Below, one piece after another: positions 52,166 through 61,111 of a stretch of DNA of 64,000 nt. The stretch is from Halomarina rubra (GTDB lineage: Archaea; Halobacteriota; Halobacteria; Halobacteriales; Haloarculaceae), in assembly GCF_023699475.1 (NCBI RefSeq), contig NZ_JALXFV010000002.1, forward strand, positions 1 to 64,000, written 5' to 3'. Position 1 is the first letter of the stretch. The number at the start of each line of letters is the position of its first letter. Position numbers and translations under genes: made by a program. A model generated the notes under the pieces. It made no database searches and was not told the DNA's origin. It saw only the letters and a list, made by a program, of their open reading frames with translations.

Positions 52166-52275
52166 AGGATGTCGAACGGCCTGCTGGACGGAGTTGACGG
52201 TGCGCGGTTGTTCGCTGGAGGGAAAGTCGTTCGAGCGACCGCCCGCTCGACCCCGACGCTCTGGGCCCGGGTTCG

Positions 52276-53331
52276 CTACGGGTCACGTCGCCGAGCTCGC
52301 TGTCGTTCGAGCAGTCGCTTGAGCCCCTTCCCCGGCCCGCCTTCGATGGGCCACCCGTGAGTCCGCCACCGAGGCGGCTCGGGGCCGAACTCCGGACAAG
52401 CCCCCGAGCACTCGCGGGCGGTCGGACTGTGGCCCTTCGCGGCACACCACGGGAGCGTGTCGCCGTCGTCGCGCAACTCGAAGGACCGACAGTCCGGACG
52501 CATCGTGTCGACGTACGACCGCCAGCCGCGCTCGTAGGCGCGCTCGGCGATTTCGAGGCGCTTGGCGTGTTTCCACTCGGGGTCGGCGTACTCGAAGCGC
52601 GCGGCCGACTCGTCGTGGTCGCCGCCGTCGGGCCGTTCGAGGATGCGCGTGCCGGGGTCGTCGACGGCGAGCGAACTCGGGTGCCACGCCACCTCGGCAC
52701 TGGTCGGCCCGTCGTCGGTCCGCACGGCGAGGATGCCCGTCTCGACGGGCAGGCGTTCGAGCAGCGCGGGTTCGACCCCGCCCGACTCCTCGCCGACGGC
52801 GCGCGTCGCGACCCACACCTCGTCGGCGAGCGCGAGCGCGACGTCCCGTTCGAGTTGGTCGCCGAGCACGCGGGCCGCGCTCGCGTCGAGGTCGGGTTTG
52901 TTCTCGATGGCGACGATGCGTCGCAGCCAGTCGGGGTAGTGCCACTTGCGACGGATCTCGATGCGGTTGCCCGCGCGACGCTGGTCGAGGATACCGCGGT
53001 CGGTCGCCTCGTGGATGGACTCCCGGACGTAGCGCCACGGGTAGCCGGGGTCGGGCAGCGCGTCGCGGTAGTACGTCCACTCGCGGGGGGCGTTGCGGAC
53101 GACGTGCAGGAGGTCAGAGTCGAGACGCTCGGTGCCGAAGACGCTCCGGGCGGCCAGCCCCTCGGGGTCACACTCGAAGACGAGGGTGTCCCAGCGTCGC
53201 CCGCGCGTGCCGAGCTGGCGGGCGACGAAGACGGCGCTGTCGCTCTCGGCCGTCGCGGTGGTCGCGGGCGACCACTCGCGCTCGGCCCACTGACAGACGC
53301 GGAGTTCGAAGGTGAACTCCGGGCGTGTCAT
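52276..53331 (-). CDS. DUF5787 family protein
   Basis: A 351-residue haloarchaeal protein that I match to DUF5787. It has an N-terminal region FTFELRVCQWAEREWSP, then a segment ENKPDLDASAARVLGDQLERDVALALADEVWVAT that resembles the acidic-lysine core of PD-(D/E)xK nucleases (E-x-K, preceded by IV), and a Cys-rich C-terminus (DCRSF, CAAKG, CSGACPEF). A nuclease function is only a suggestion. The start overlaps the stop of the NUDIX gene by one base, giving tight coupling. Confidence 0.8.
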   Translation of the reverse strand: MTRPEFTFELRVCQWAEREWSPATTATAESDSAVFVARQLGTRGRRWDTLVFECDPEGLAARSVFGTERLDSDLLHVVRNAPREWTYYRDALPDPGYPWRYVRESIHEATDRGILDQRRAGNRIEIRRKWHYPDWLRRIVAIENKPDLDASAARVLGDQLERDVALALADEVWVATRAVGEESGGVEPALLERLPVETGILAVRTDDGPTSAEVAWHPSSLAVDDPGTRILERPDGGDHDESAARFEYADPEWKHAKRLEIAERAYERGWRSYVDTMRPDCRSFELRDDGDTLPWCAAKGHSPTARECSGACPEFGPEPPRWRTHGWPIEGGPGKGLKRLLERQRARRRDP

Positions 53332-53768
53332 CAGCCGCCGTGGTTCTCGAGGCCGCCGTTCTCGAGGAACTCGTCGGCCTGTTCCAGTATCTCGCGCGGG
53401 CCGTCCTGCGTGATGGTGTTGACGGCCTGTTCGTAGTCACGCCACTGCAGGTCGCGGTGTTCGCGCGACAGTTCGGCGCTCGCCTCGAACGACTCCGCGA
53501 TGAACAGGTGGACCGTCTTGTGGATGGTGTTCCCGTTCGCCTCGAAGATGTAGTCGTAATCCTCGCGGAACCCGTCGATGAGTCTGAGTTCCTCGATTCC
53601 CGCTTCCTCCGCGACCTCACGTATCGCCGTCTGCTGTAGCTCCTCCTCCCCTTCGACGCCACCCTTGGGGAACTCCCAGTCCCCCGTGCGGGACTTGAGC
53701 AGGAGGTACTCGCGACGGCCACGCGTATCGCGGAACAGGATTGCTCCGGAGCTCGTGGCCTCTATCAT
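53331..53768 (-). CDS. NUDIX hydrolase (bis(5'-nucleosyl)-tetraphosphatase type)
   Basis: A 145-residue NUDIX protein. The Nudix box G-x5-E-x7-REVAEEAGI is complete, preceded by WEFPKGGVEGEEE. The layout ATSSGAILFRDTRGRREYLLLK with GDWEFPKG is typical of diadenosine tetraphosphate hydrolases. It would cleave a nucleoside diphosphate linked to another group and so clear toxic dinucleotides. The ATG at 53,768 has a CTTAAG box about 25 bases upstream, fitting a leaderless transcript that also covers the DUF5787 gene. Confidence 0.9.
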   Translation of the reverse strand: MIEATSSGAILFRDTRGRREYLLLKSRTGDWEFPKGGVEGEEELQQTAIREVAEEAGIEELRLIDGFREDYDYIFEANGNTIHKTVHLFIAESFEASAELSREHRDLQWRDYEQAVNTITQDGPREILEQADEFLENGGLENHGG

Positions 53769-53790
53769 GGCTCTGGATACTGTATCACCA

Positions 53791-53796
53791 CTTAAG
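53791..53796 (-). promoter_or_regulatory. TATA-like box of the NUDIX-DUF5787 operon
   Basis: CTTAAG on the minus strand, 25 bases before the NUDIX start at 53,768, with a purine-rich flank upstream. Fits a leaderless haloarchaeal promoter. Confidence 0.4.
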
Positions 53797-53927
53797 AGAA
53801 TATCGCCATGGGCTCGTCGCCGTCCGGTCTGGCGTTCCGAGCGGTCTGTGTGCCGCTCGTTCGCATCTCGCGACTTCAGCGACCCGGGATGAATGCGCTT
53901 TTGGCCGTCGCCGCAGACCGTTGGGGT

Positions 53928-54257
53928 ATGCCGTTCGTCACGACGCTCTCTCTCTCCAGCGGGGACCGCCCCGCCCTGGAGGACGTGGTCACAGACATCA
54001 AGGAGTCGGCGGAACGCAAGGGAGTCGAGATAAAAGGTCCACAGACACCGCCACCCGAGCGCTACGTCGCCCCCCAGCCCAAACGCCTCGGTCCGGAGGG
54101 ACGACGCTTCGCCGACTGGTCGTTCTCGGTGTACACCCGCCGGATGCGCATCGTCGGACACGACGAGTTCGCCCGCGCGGCAGCCGGGCGGGACTTCCCC
54201 GAGGGCGTCCACATCGAAGTCGACGTCGAGCAGGTCTCGGGCGCGGGCCGCGCCTGA
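53928..54257 (+). CDS. uS10/mL48 family ribosomal-protein-like protein
   Basis: A 109-residue protein resembling ribosomal protein uS10: MPFVTTLSLSSGDRPALEDV as first strand and helix, a GPQTPPPERYVAPQPKRLGP loop like the extended S10 hairpin, then FSVYTRRMRIVGHDEF. It is a paralogue kept by haloarchaea in addition to canonical uS10; its role is not known. The ATG at 53,928 has a TTTTGG box about 27 bases upstream. An upstream start would add 40 residues that lack family similarity. Confidence 0.8.
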   Translation: MPFVTTLSLSSGDRPALEDVVTDIKESAERKGVEIKGPQTPPPERYVAPQPKRLGPEGRRFADWSFSVYTRRMRIVGHDEFARAAAGRDFPEGVHIEVDVEQVSGAGRA

Positions 54258-54426
54258 CGCTCGCCGTCACGCTCTCGTCGCCACACACCACCCCTCGCCG
54301 TATCGCCCTCTCACTACACCGACGGGCCGACTCGCGGTCGGCCCGCACGAGTCGTCGTGGCTCCACTGTTACTCCACGCGGGGTAACAGACGTTCATATC
54401 CTCCGTCGACCTTCGTCCCCCTACGA

Positions 54427-54828
54427 GTGTCCTCCGAGACCGAACCTCGAATCGCGTCGTGGTCGTACGCCCCGGTCGGCGAGCACGGTGTCGACGCCAC
54501 CCCGCCCGCCGACGTCCCCGTCTGGACGACGTACGACCCCGTGGCCCGAACGGTCGTCGTCACCGGCGAGCAGTTCACGAACGGTGCGGGCCAGCGCACG
54601 ATGCCGACCGACGTCACCGTCGAGGACGACGTGTTGCACCTTCGGTTCGAACGACTGCCTCGCGACGAGTCGTCGGCCCACCACCTCGACGAGCGTGACC
54701 GACGGTTCGCCCTCCACGTCCGATTCGACGCACGGCTCCCGAAACACACGGCCGTCGTCGTCGTGGCCGACGAAGCGGAGACGACGACCGGCTGGCAGAA
54801 CCCGGCGGGCTGTCCCGCCGACGACTGA
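54427..54828 (+). CDS. Conserved hypothetical protein
   Basis: A 133-residue acidic protein that begins with GTG. Predicted to be mostly beta strands (VWTTYDPVARTVVVTGEQF, DDVLHLRFERLP, HTAVVVVADEAE). It has no signal peptide, membrane helix or catalytic motif that I recognise. Composition and third-position GC are those of a real haloarchaeal gene. It lies 170 bases after the uS10-like gene. Confidence 0.6.
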   Translation: MSSETEPRIASWSYAPVGEHGVDATPPADVPVWTTYDPVARTVVVTGEQFTNGAGQRTMPTDVTVEDDVLHLRFERLPRDESSAHHLDERDRRFALHVRFDARLPKHTAVVVVADEAETTTGWQNPAGCPADD

Positions 54829-54924
54829 GGGGCCTCGAAATCCTGCAGCCGATTGACGGTTGTGTCGGCCGTGACACCCAAAACGTCCGCGCAAACTAAG
54901 CCCGGGGGGTGTGAGTCGTTGGGT

Positions 54925-56193
54925 ATGAGTGTCGACCGTGACCGTCTCGTGTCGCTTCGCCGTGAGTTCCACCGCTTCCCCGAACCCGCTTGGCGGGAGT
55001 TCCGGACGACCGCTCGCATCGTCGAGGAACTGGAGCGCATCGGCGTCGACGACCTGTACGTCGGGTCGGACATCCTCGCCGGCGAACGCATGAGTCTGCC
55101 CGAAGAGGCCGACCTCCAGCGCTGGCTCGACGACGCCCGCGCCGCCGGCGTCGACGACGACCTTCTCGACCGTCTCGCCGGCGGCTACACCGGTGCGCTC
55201 GCCGTCCTGGAGATGGGCGAGGGACCCACGGTCGGCCTCCGCGTTGACATCGACGGCCTCCCGCGCGCCGAGTCCGAGGACGCTGACCACACCCCTACCG
55301 CCGAGGGGTTCCGCGCCGAGACCGACGCGATGCACGCCTGTGGCCACGACGCCCACGTCACGTTCGGTCTCGGGGTGATTGAGGCCATCAAAGCGAGCGA
55401 CTTCTCGGGGACGCTGAAGGTCGTCTTCCAGCCAGCCGAGGAGGTCGTCGGTGGTGGCAAACCCGTCGCAGAGTCCGGGCTACTCGACGACTGTGACTAC
55501 CTGCTGGCCGCTCACGTCGGTCTCGACCACCCGACGGGCGAGGTGGTCGCGGGCATCAACGGTTTCCTGGCGGTCCACCACTTCGAGGCGACGTTCACGG
55601 GCGAACCGGCCCACGCGGGGGCGAACCCCGGCGACGGTCGCAACGCGAACCAGGCGCTCGCGGCGGCGGTCACCAACCTCTACGCCATCCCGCGCCACCA
55701 GGACGGCCGCACGACGGTCAACGCGGGCGTCATCCGCGGCGGGTCGGCGACCAACATCATCCCCGAGGAGGCTTACGTCGAGGGCGAGGTCCGCGGCGAG
55801 ACGACCGAACTGATGGAGTACATGCGTGACCGTGCCGAGCGCGTCCTCGAAGCGGCGGCGGACATGCACGCCTGTGACGTCGACGTCGACACCGTGGGCG
55901 GCGCGCCGAGTGCGGTCAGCGACGACGCCATCGTCGACGTCGTCGAGTCGGTCGCGGGCGGCGTCGAGGGCGTCGACTCCGTATTGCGGACCGACGCGCT
56001 CGGCGGCAGCGAGGACGCCACCTACCTGATGCAGCGCGTCCAGGACAACGGTGGGAAGGCGTGTTACGTCGGCATCGGCACCGACCACCCCGGCGGCCAC
56101 CACACCGCGACGTTCGACGTCGACGAGGACTCCCTGCCCATCGGCGTCTCCGTGCTCTCGGAGTCCATCCTGCGACTCGCGGCCGAGCACTGA
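54925..56193 (+). CDS. M20 family amidohydrolase
   Basis: A 422-residue metal-dependent amidohydrolase. MHACGHDAHVTFG supplies metal ligands (His and Asp), and FQPAEEVVGGG contains the catalytic glutamate and ligand. FLAVHHFEATFTGEPAHAGANPGDGRNA opens the dimerisation domain. Related enzymes hydrolyse N-acyl amino acids or aminobenzoyl-glutamate; the substrate here is unknown. The ATG at 54,925 has an AACTAAG box about 28 bases upstream, supporting a leaderless start. Confidence 0.9.
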   Translation: MSVDRDRLVSLRREFHRFPEPAWREFRTTARIVEELERIGVDDLYVGSDILAGERMSLPEEADLQRWLDDARAAGVDDDLLDRLAGGYTGALAVLEMGEGPTVGLRVDIDGLPRAESEDADHTPTAEGFRAETDAMHACGHDAHVTFGLGVIEAIKASDFSGTLKVVFQPAEEVVGGGKPVAESGLLDDCDYLLAAHVGLDHPTGEVVAGINGFLAVHHFEATFTGEPAHAGANPGDGRNANQALAAAVTNLYAIPRHQDGRTTVNAGVIRGGSATNIIPEEAYVEGEVRGETTELMEYMRDRAERVLEAAADMHACDVDVDTVGGAPSAVSDDAIVDVVESVAGGVEGVDSVLRTDALGGSEDATYLMQRVQDNGGKACYVGIGTDHPGGHHTATFDVDEDSLPIGVSVLSESILRLAAEH

Positions 56194-56427
56194 GCGGTCC
56201 GCTCCACAGCCCCCGTTCTCACACTCTCGACTGTAGGTCGGCCCCGCACCGCCCCCCGCTCGAACAGGGTGGTGTCCAATCGGACGGGTCCGTGAGTAGA
56301 CTCGATATTCCGATGAACTCAGCGTTCTGTGGCGGTTGTACAGAAGGGAGATAACGACACACTCCCTACCGATGCTACTCCGGGCGGACCGGTCAAACGA
56401 CCGAGGCGGTCGGAGCGGTGAGTGGTG

Positions 56428-57468
56428 ATGGACGGGGAGCGGATCATCGAAGACGTCGGCGTCGCCGAACAACGTATCGTCGAGTTAGAGACCGAACTGG
56501 TGGACGTCGACCCGGCTCGAATCGGTGCTGAGGCCCAGCGGCTCGACCGGGCCCAGACACCGACCGAACGGATGCGTCTCCCGCGTTCGACGGTTCGACG
56601 ACTGGGATACCTCGGTGCCGTCTACCTCGCTGGTCTCGCGTCGATGACCCTCCTGTTGGGCCCGAGTACCGAAGCCGTCCTGTTACCGCTGGTCCCCACC
56701 GTCATCGCCCTGGCGTTCACCTTCGAACTGATGGACTCCGCGGCGGGGATGGGCTTCGGGACGGCGCTCGCACCCGTCTTGTTCCTGTTGGGGTACGACC
56801 CGCTGCAGGTGACGCCGGTGTTGCTCGTCTCAGAGGCGGTGACGGGTCTCATCTCCGGTGGCGTCCACCACGAACTGAAGAACACCTCGTTCTCGTTCCG
56901 ACCGCTGAACGATGCCACGCGGATGATGCTGTTACTCGGCGGGGTGGGGTCGGTCGCGAGCATCGTCTCCATCGTGTTGACGTACTTTGCACTCACGCTC
57001 CCCGACGTCTACATCGAGACGTACGTCGCCGTCCTCGTCCTCGTCATGGGGGCTATCGGACTGCTCCGAGCCCGGCGTGTGACGACTATCGAGTACCGGC
57101 CACGGCGCATCGTCGGGTTCGCGGTCATCGCTGGCCTCAACAAAGGCATCGGTGGTGGCGGGTACGGTCCCGTCGTCACCCTCGGACAGATTCTCTCGGG
57201 CGTCTACGAGAAGAGTGCGACCGCCATCGCATCGCTCGCCGAGAGCATCGTCTCGGTGGTCGGCGTCCTCACGTTCGTCGCGCTCTCGACACAGGGTGTC
57301 GCAGTCGACCTCGTGTTGCTCCCGTCGGTGTTCACGGCCGGCTTCCTCGCCGCAGTGGCGGCCCCATACCTCGTCCGCGTCGTGCCGAACCGCGTCTGGC
57401 GCTACGTCATCCCACTGTACGCGTTCGTCATCGGCCTGCTCGGTCTGACGTTCGGTCTGCGCGTCTGA
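56428..57468 (+). CDS. TauE/SafE family permease
   Basis: A 346-residue membrane protein with about eight membrane segments after a soluble N-terminal part of about 60 residues. The family repeats are visible as DSAAGMGFGTALAPVLFLLGYDP and GLNKGIGGGGYGPVVTLGQIL, the glycine-rich loops at the start of each half. Relatives export sulfite or sulfonates. In this organism it could help remove sulfur oxyanions, but it sits 14 kb from the sulfatase locus and there is no direct link. Two GTG codons precede the ATG at 56,428. Confidence 0.85.
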   Translation: MDGERIIEDVGVAEQRIVELETELVDVDPARIGAEAQRLDRAQTPTERMRLPRSTVRRLGYLGAVYLAGLASMTLLLGPSTEAVLLPLVPTVIALAFTFELMDSAAGMGFGTALAPVLFLLGYDPLQVTPVLLVSEAVTGLISGGVHHELKNTSFSFRPLNDATRMMLLLGGVGSVASIVSIVLTYFALTLPDVYIETYVAVLVLVMGAIGLLRARRVTTIEYRPRRIVGFAVIAGLNKGIGGGGYGPVVTLGQILSGVYEKSATAIASLAESIVSVVGVLTFVALSTQGVAVDLVLLPSVFTAGFLAAVAAPYLVRVVPNRVWRYVIPLYAFVIGLLGLTFGLRV

Positions 57469-57679
57469 GTGCCGTGATGTTTGGTCTCGATGCGACGTCG
57501 GTCCCGCTCCGGTGTCGTCCGATGTGGAGCACGCAGGAGCACTACGTCGACCCGCGACCGCAGTCGCTACTGGTCGTCGATTCGGCCCGGAGAACCACGC
57601 CTACAGCAGCCACTGTCGGGTCGGTCGTCGAGTCGGAAACGCAAGAACGCAGAACGGGTAAAGTGACCCTGCTAGGTCT

Positions 57680-58570
57680 TCAGAGCAGCCCCGACTTCTG
57701 GAGCTTCATGAGGTCCTCGGTGTCGAGGGTCTCGCCTTCCTTGAACTTCTGGTAGATCTCCTCGGCCTCCTCCTTGGCCTCCTCGCGCTTGGCGGCGCGC
57801 TCGTCCTTGCGCTCCTCCTCCTCGGCCTTGTCCATCTCGCGCAGGCGCTTCTGGACGCGGACGAAGTCCTCGTGGTGGCGGTCGGCGGCTTCCTGGGCGT
57901 CGACGAACTTCTCGTGCCACTCGTCGGCCTCGTCACGGATGTCGTCGGCCTCGCGGTAGGCCTCGATCATCTGGTTGTGGTGCTCCTGGGCCTCGTCGGC
58001 GAGCTCCGTCACCTTCTGGTGGTGCTTGGACGCTTCGGCGCGGACCTCCTGGGCCTCGGCCTTGACCTCGTCGATGCCGTCGGTGTCGTCGAGCTTCGAC
58101 TTGCGCTCCTGGTACTGGTCGCGCTTGTTCTCGATCTTCTCGATGAGCTCGCGCTCGTCTTCCGTCGAGAGGACCTCGGTCTGCTGGCGGAATTCGAGCT
58201 GCTCGATCTCCTCTTTGAGCTGCTCCATGCTCTTGCCGTCGTCGAGGTCGAGGTCTGACTTCGCGTCGTCGACCTCCGAGAACAGTTCGTTGGCCTGCGC
58301 GTTCAGCTCGTTGCGCTGTTCTTTGTGCTCCTGAACCTGCTCGTTGAGCTCGTCGCGCTTCTCGCGGTGTTGCTGGGCCTCGTCGACCTTCTCGCGGGTC
58401 TTCGCGTTGAGCTCGTCACGTTTCGACGCGCGCTCCGACGCCATCTGATTGAGCTCGTTGCGTCGGTCTCGAAGCATCCCGGCCATCTTGATGAGGCCGC
58501 CTTTGGATTTGTTTTCGAGGTCGTCGTCTGTGAGTTCTACGTTCTTGGATTCGTCAATAGTCTCTGCCAT
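57680..58570 (-). CDS. Long coiled-coil protein (DUF7121/COG1340-like)
   Basis: A 296-residue, extremely charged protein that is almost entirely coiled coil from about residue 25 to 275, with short heptad stretches such as RRNELNQMASERASKRDELN. No ATPase motifs, so it is not an SMC protein. It resembles archaeal COG1340-type proteins of unknown role, sometimes mislabelled as phosphoserine phosphatase. It stands alone on the minus strand with a strong promoter-like sequence about 150 bases upstream. Confidence 0.82.
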   Translation of the reverse strand: MAETIDESKNVELTDDDLENKSKGGLIKMAGMLRDRRNELNQMASERASKRDELNAKTREKVDEAQQHREKRDELNEQVQEHKEQRNELNAQANELFSEVDDAKSDLDLDDGKSMEQLKEEIEQLEFRQQTEVLSTEDERELIEKIENKRDQYQERKSKLDDTDGIDEVKAEAQEVRAEASKHHQKVTELADEAQEHHNQMIEAYREADDIRDEADEWHEKFVDAQEAADRHHEDFVRVQKRLREMDKAEEEERKDERAAKREEAKEEAEEIYQKFKEGETLDTEDLMKLQKSGLL

Positions 58571-58716
58571 GGTTATTCACTATCCATTACCGCTCCAGCG
58601 AGGTGGCTCACGGGAGTACTAGCCGGCCGATAAGCAGGGTCTCCTGTCATTCTGTTCGCCGTGCAATCCACCATGACGCCGGAGGCGTTCTGGTAGTAAT
58701 CCATACCGGAAGCTCG

Positions 58717-58730
58717 TACTTAAACCTTTT
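58717..58730 (-). promoter_or_regulatory. Strong BRE/TATA promoter for the coiled-coil gene
   Basis: On the minus strand, AAAAGG is followed by TTTAAGTA, close to the haloarchaeal consensus. It predicts a transcript start near 58,693 and a leader of about 120 bases before the coiled-coil gene, which is long for this group. Confidence 0.5.
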
Positions 58731-58814
58731 CCAATTTTCACCCCACCAATCCGCTCGAAACCCCTGCCAGCGCCCTCGTCAAGCCTTGTCACGATTGGCT
58801 ATCACACACGGGAG

Positions 58815-58822
58815 TATTTAAG
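58815..58822 (+). promoter_or_regulatory. TATA box for the DUF371 gene
   Basis: TATTTAAG, close to consensus, predicting a start near 58,845 and a leader of about 40 bases before the ATG at 58,884. A GTG at 58,860 could also be used. Confidence 0.45.
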
Positions 58823-58883
58823 TAACGGTCGCTCGGCGACTCCGGAGCGACTCGCTCAAGTGTCCGGGGCGGCCAGTCGGCGT

Positions 58884-59300
58884 ATGCACGAGGTGACCGT
58901 CCACGCGACCGGCCACGAGCACGTGCGTGCGACGCACGAGAGTACCCTCGAACTGACGACCGACGACTGGCTCACGCCCGCCGGCGACTGCATCGTCGGC
59001 GTCGAGGCCGACACCACGCCCGCCGACCTCCCCGGTGCGTTCGTCGAAGCGTGCCAGGACGAGGCCGCACTCCTCACCGCGGAGTTCCGGGCCGACGACA
59101 CCACGGCGACCGTCAACGGCCGCGGCGACCCGGACCTCACCTTCGAGGGCGAGCGCTCGATGGTGTTCCGAACGAGCGCATACGTCGACGACCGAACCGT
59201 CATGGTGGGCGCGGACGGCGCTGCCGACGACCTCGACCGCGACCTCGTCGCGGCGCTCGAAGCCGGTGCGGACCTCACGGTCACGCTCCGCGTCGAGTGA
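58884..59300 (+). CDS. DUF371 domain-containing protein
   Basis: A 138-residue archaeal DUF371 protein. The family start HEVTVHATGHEHVRATHEST and the block PDLTFEGERSMVFRTSAYVDDRTVMVGADGAA are recognisable. The fold is predicted to be beta-rich and the role is unknown. The start at 58,884 places the family N-terminus at the methionine. Confidence 0.88.
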   Translation: MHEVTVHATGHEHVRATHESTLELTTDDWLTPAGDCIVGVEADTTPADLPGAFVEACQDEAALLTAEFRADDTTATVNGRGDPDLTFEGERSMVFRTSAYVDDRTVMVGADGAADDLDRDLVAALEAGADLTVTLRVE

Positions 59301-59653
59301 CCGGGTCGCGACCCCGAACGGCGACCGATTATTACAGTAAGGATAATGTCAGGAAATATCGTCGGGCGGAGAGGAATCACCGCCCCGTCGGCAGTGTGGG
59401 GTGACGAGGAAGTTCGGCTATCGCTGTTCGTTTCTCCTCTGATTCGCCGTGATATCACCTCTAGAATCGAATGTGATGGGGGTGAGAGTGTTCGTCATTG
59501 AACCTATGGGTGTTCGTTTCTACGGCAACTCTCATGGTCTCATAAGCTACTGACTTGTCACTTCTCATCGCATCCAAATGAGATGTCAGATAAAATATCG
59601 GCGAGAGTTGCAGACGAATCGACGCGAACGAGTGATTCGACGTGGCGGGCACC
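59301..59653. other. Intergenic region before the Thr-rich protein
   Basis: About 350 bases, more AT-rich than its neighbours, with no convincing gene. An AT box (GATAAAATATC, about 59,584-59,594) may serve as the promoter of the surface protein and would give a leader of about 35 bases. Confidence 0.4.
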
Positions 59654-61027
59654 ATGATAACGAAACGAGCAGCGTTGAGCATCGTCCTCGCGGCGATTAT
59701 GGTGGGGTCGGTGACGGCGGTCGCTGCACCGTCGATTCTGGCCCAAGACAACGGCAACGGCGGCCAGTCCGCCGAAGCAATCTGTTCAGAACAGGGTCTT
59801 CCACCACTCGGCAAAATCGAAGGTACTGACGACATCGACGAGAGCGGTGAGACGGTGACGTTCGACGGGACGACCATCGAGTTCACCGACCAGCAGTTCA
59901 AGGAGGGTGGCTCAGAGATGTACGGCTTCGACTTCCAGGTGACGTCGGGGTCGAACGTCGGGTTCGTCCGTATCAAGGGAGGTGGCGGCAACGACGGTCC
60001 GGAGTCCGTCAACACCTACGATTACACCCCCGACGGAGTGACGTCCGGCGACGACCTTTCCACGACGATAAACGACAACAACGACCAGCCGTACGAAATT
60101 AGCAACGTCGTCTTCTGTGGCGTCAACGAGCAGACGACCCAAGAGCCGACCACGCAGGAACCCACGACGCAAGAACCGACCACACAGGAACCGACGACAA
60201 CAGAGCCAACGACGACGCAGCCAACCACGCAGGAACCCACGACGACACAACCGACGACACAGCAGCCAACAACGACGAAGCCCACGACGACCAAGCCCAC
60301 GACGACCAAGCCAACCACGCAGGAACCCACGACGACCAAGCCAACAACGACCAAGCCAACCACGCAAGAACCCACGACGACCAAGCCAACCACGCAAGAA
60401 CCCACGACGACCAAGCCAACCACGCAGGAACCCACGACACAGCAGCCGAAGACCGAACAGCCCACGGAGGCTCCGCCCACCGAGGCACCGACCGAACAGC
60501 CAACGGAGCAACCGGAGACCGAAGCGCCACCTTCGGTCGCGTTCTACCAGGTGGACTTCGTCGTCGGTGAGCCGAAACCCGAACTCGGTCCGGAGGCCGG
60601 GTTCTACAGCGACGAGAACCGGCTCATCACGTTCGCCCACGGCAACTCCGAGGACGGACTGACCCGCACCGAGTCGTCCACGCCGAGTTCGGACGTCGGT
60701 TCGTGTCTGGACGTCGCTCACGTCGGCCAGGTCGAAGACGGCCAGGCGACGGTCACGTTCACCGTCGAGGAGGACTGTGAACTGACGCTCAGCCTCGCCA
60801 GCTACGAGAAGGCCGACGGCTCGTTCGACCGCGACGAGGTCCAGCGACTGTTCGACGGGACGACCGATACGTACGGCCCCGGTACGTACACCGTCACGGT
60901 CGACCTGCCACCCGAGGAGACCAGTGACGCCAGCGCGCTCGGCGCGACGTTCGACGGACTCCAACCCGTCCTCGCGCTGTTCGTCAGTGCGGGCCTCGGC
61001 TTCGCGCTCGTCGCTCGTCGCGACTGA
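59654..61027 (+). CDS. Thr/Pro/Glu-rich exported surface protein
   Basis: A 457-residue protein with a Sec-type signal (MITKRAALSIVLAAIMVGSV...) cleaved near residue 34. A folded N-terminal domain to about residue 155 is followed by about 125 residues of TTQEPTT/TTKPTT repeats, a likely O-glycosylated stalk. A second folded beta domain with two cysteines follows (about 295-420), and a C-terminal hydrophobic segment ends in ARRD. The end looks like a membrane anchor but lacks the PGF motif used by archaeosortase A. The N-terminal domain (about 40-155) has a calcium- or sugar-binding appearance but is not recognised. Confidence 0.8.
   Translation: MITKRAALSIVLAAIMVGSVTAVAAPSILAQDNGNGGQSAEAICSEQGLPPLGKIEGTDDIDESGETVTFDGTTIEFTDQQFKEGGSEMYGFDFQVTSGSNVGFVRIKGGGGNDGPESVNTYDYTPDGVTSGDDLSTTINDNNDQPYEISNVVFCGVNEQTTQEPTTQEPTTQEPTTQEPTTTEPTTTQPTTQEPTTTQPTTQQPTTTKPTTTKPTTTKPTTQEPTTTKPTTTKPTTQEPTTTKPTTQEPTTTKPTTQEPTTQQPKTEQPTEAPPTEAPTEQPTEQPETEAPPSVAFYQVDFVVGEPKPELGPEAGFYSDENRLITFAHGNSEDGLTRTESSTPSSDVGSCLDVAHVGQVEDGQATVTFTVEEDCELTLSLASYEKADGSFDRDEVQRLFDGTTDTYGPGTYTVTVDLPPEETSDASALGATFDGLQPVLALFVSAGLGFALVARRD
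60127..60447 (+). repeat. In-frame tandem repeat encoding TTQEPTT/TTKPTT
   Basis: Degenerate 12-21-base units rich in ACGAC and CCAAC, in frame within the surface protein gene. Several copies are identical over about 18-30 bases, so the array can change length by slippage or recombination without a frameshift. Confidence 0.75.
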
Positions 61028-61111
61028 CCGTCCCCGTCTTGGGGACACCCCTCGGACCGACGCGCGACCGGTGCCGGAACCACTTTCTTGGAACGACGAG
61101 TCGACCACCCA

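Noticed and set aside
52155-53171. Ser/Arg/Thr-rich open frame on the minus strand over the DUF5787 gene
   Set aside because: The DUF5787 frame has acidic haloarchaeal composition and conserved blocks; this frame does not.
60127-60447. CRISPR-like array
   Set aside because: The repeats are short, adjacent and in frame within a protein gene, without unique spacers, and no cas genes are present.
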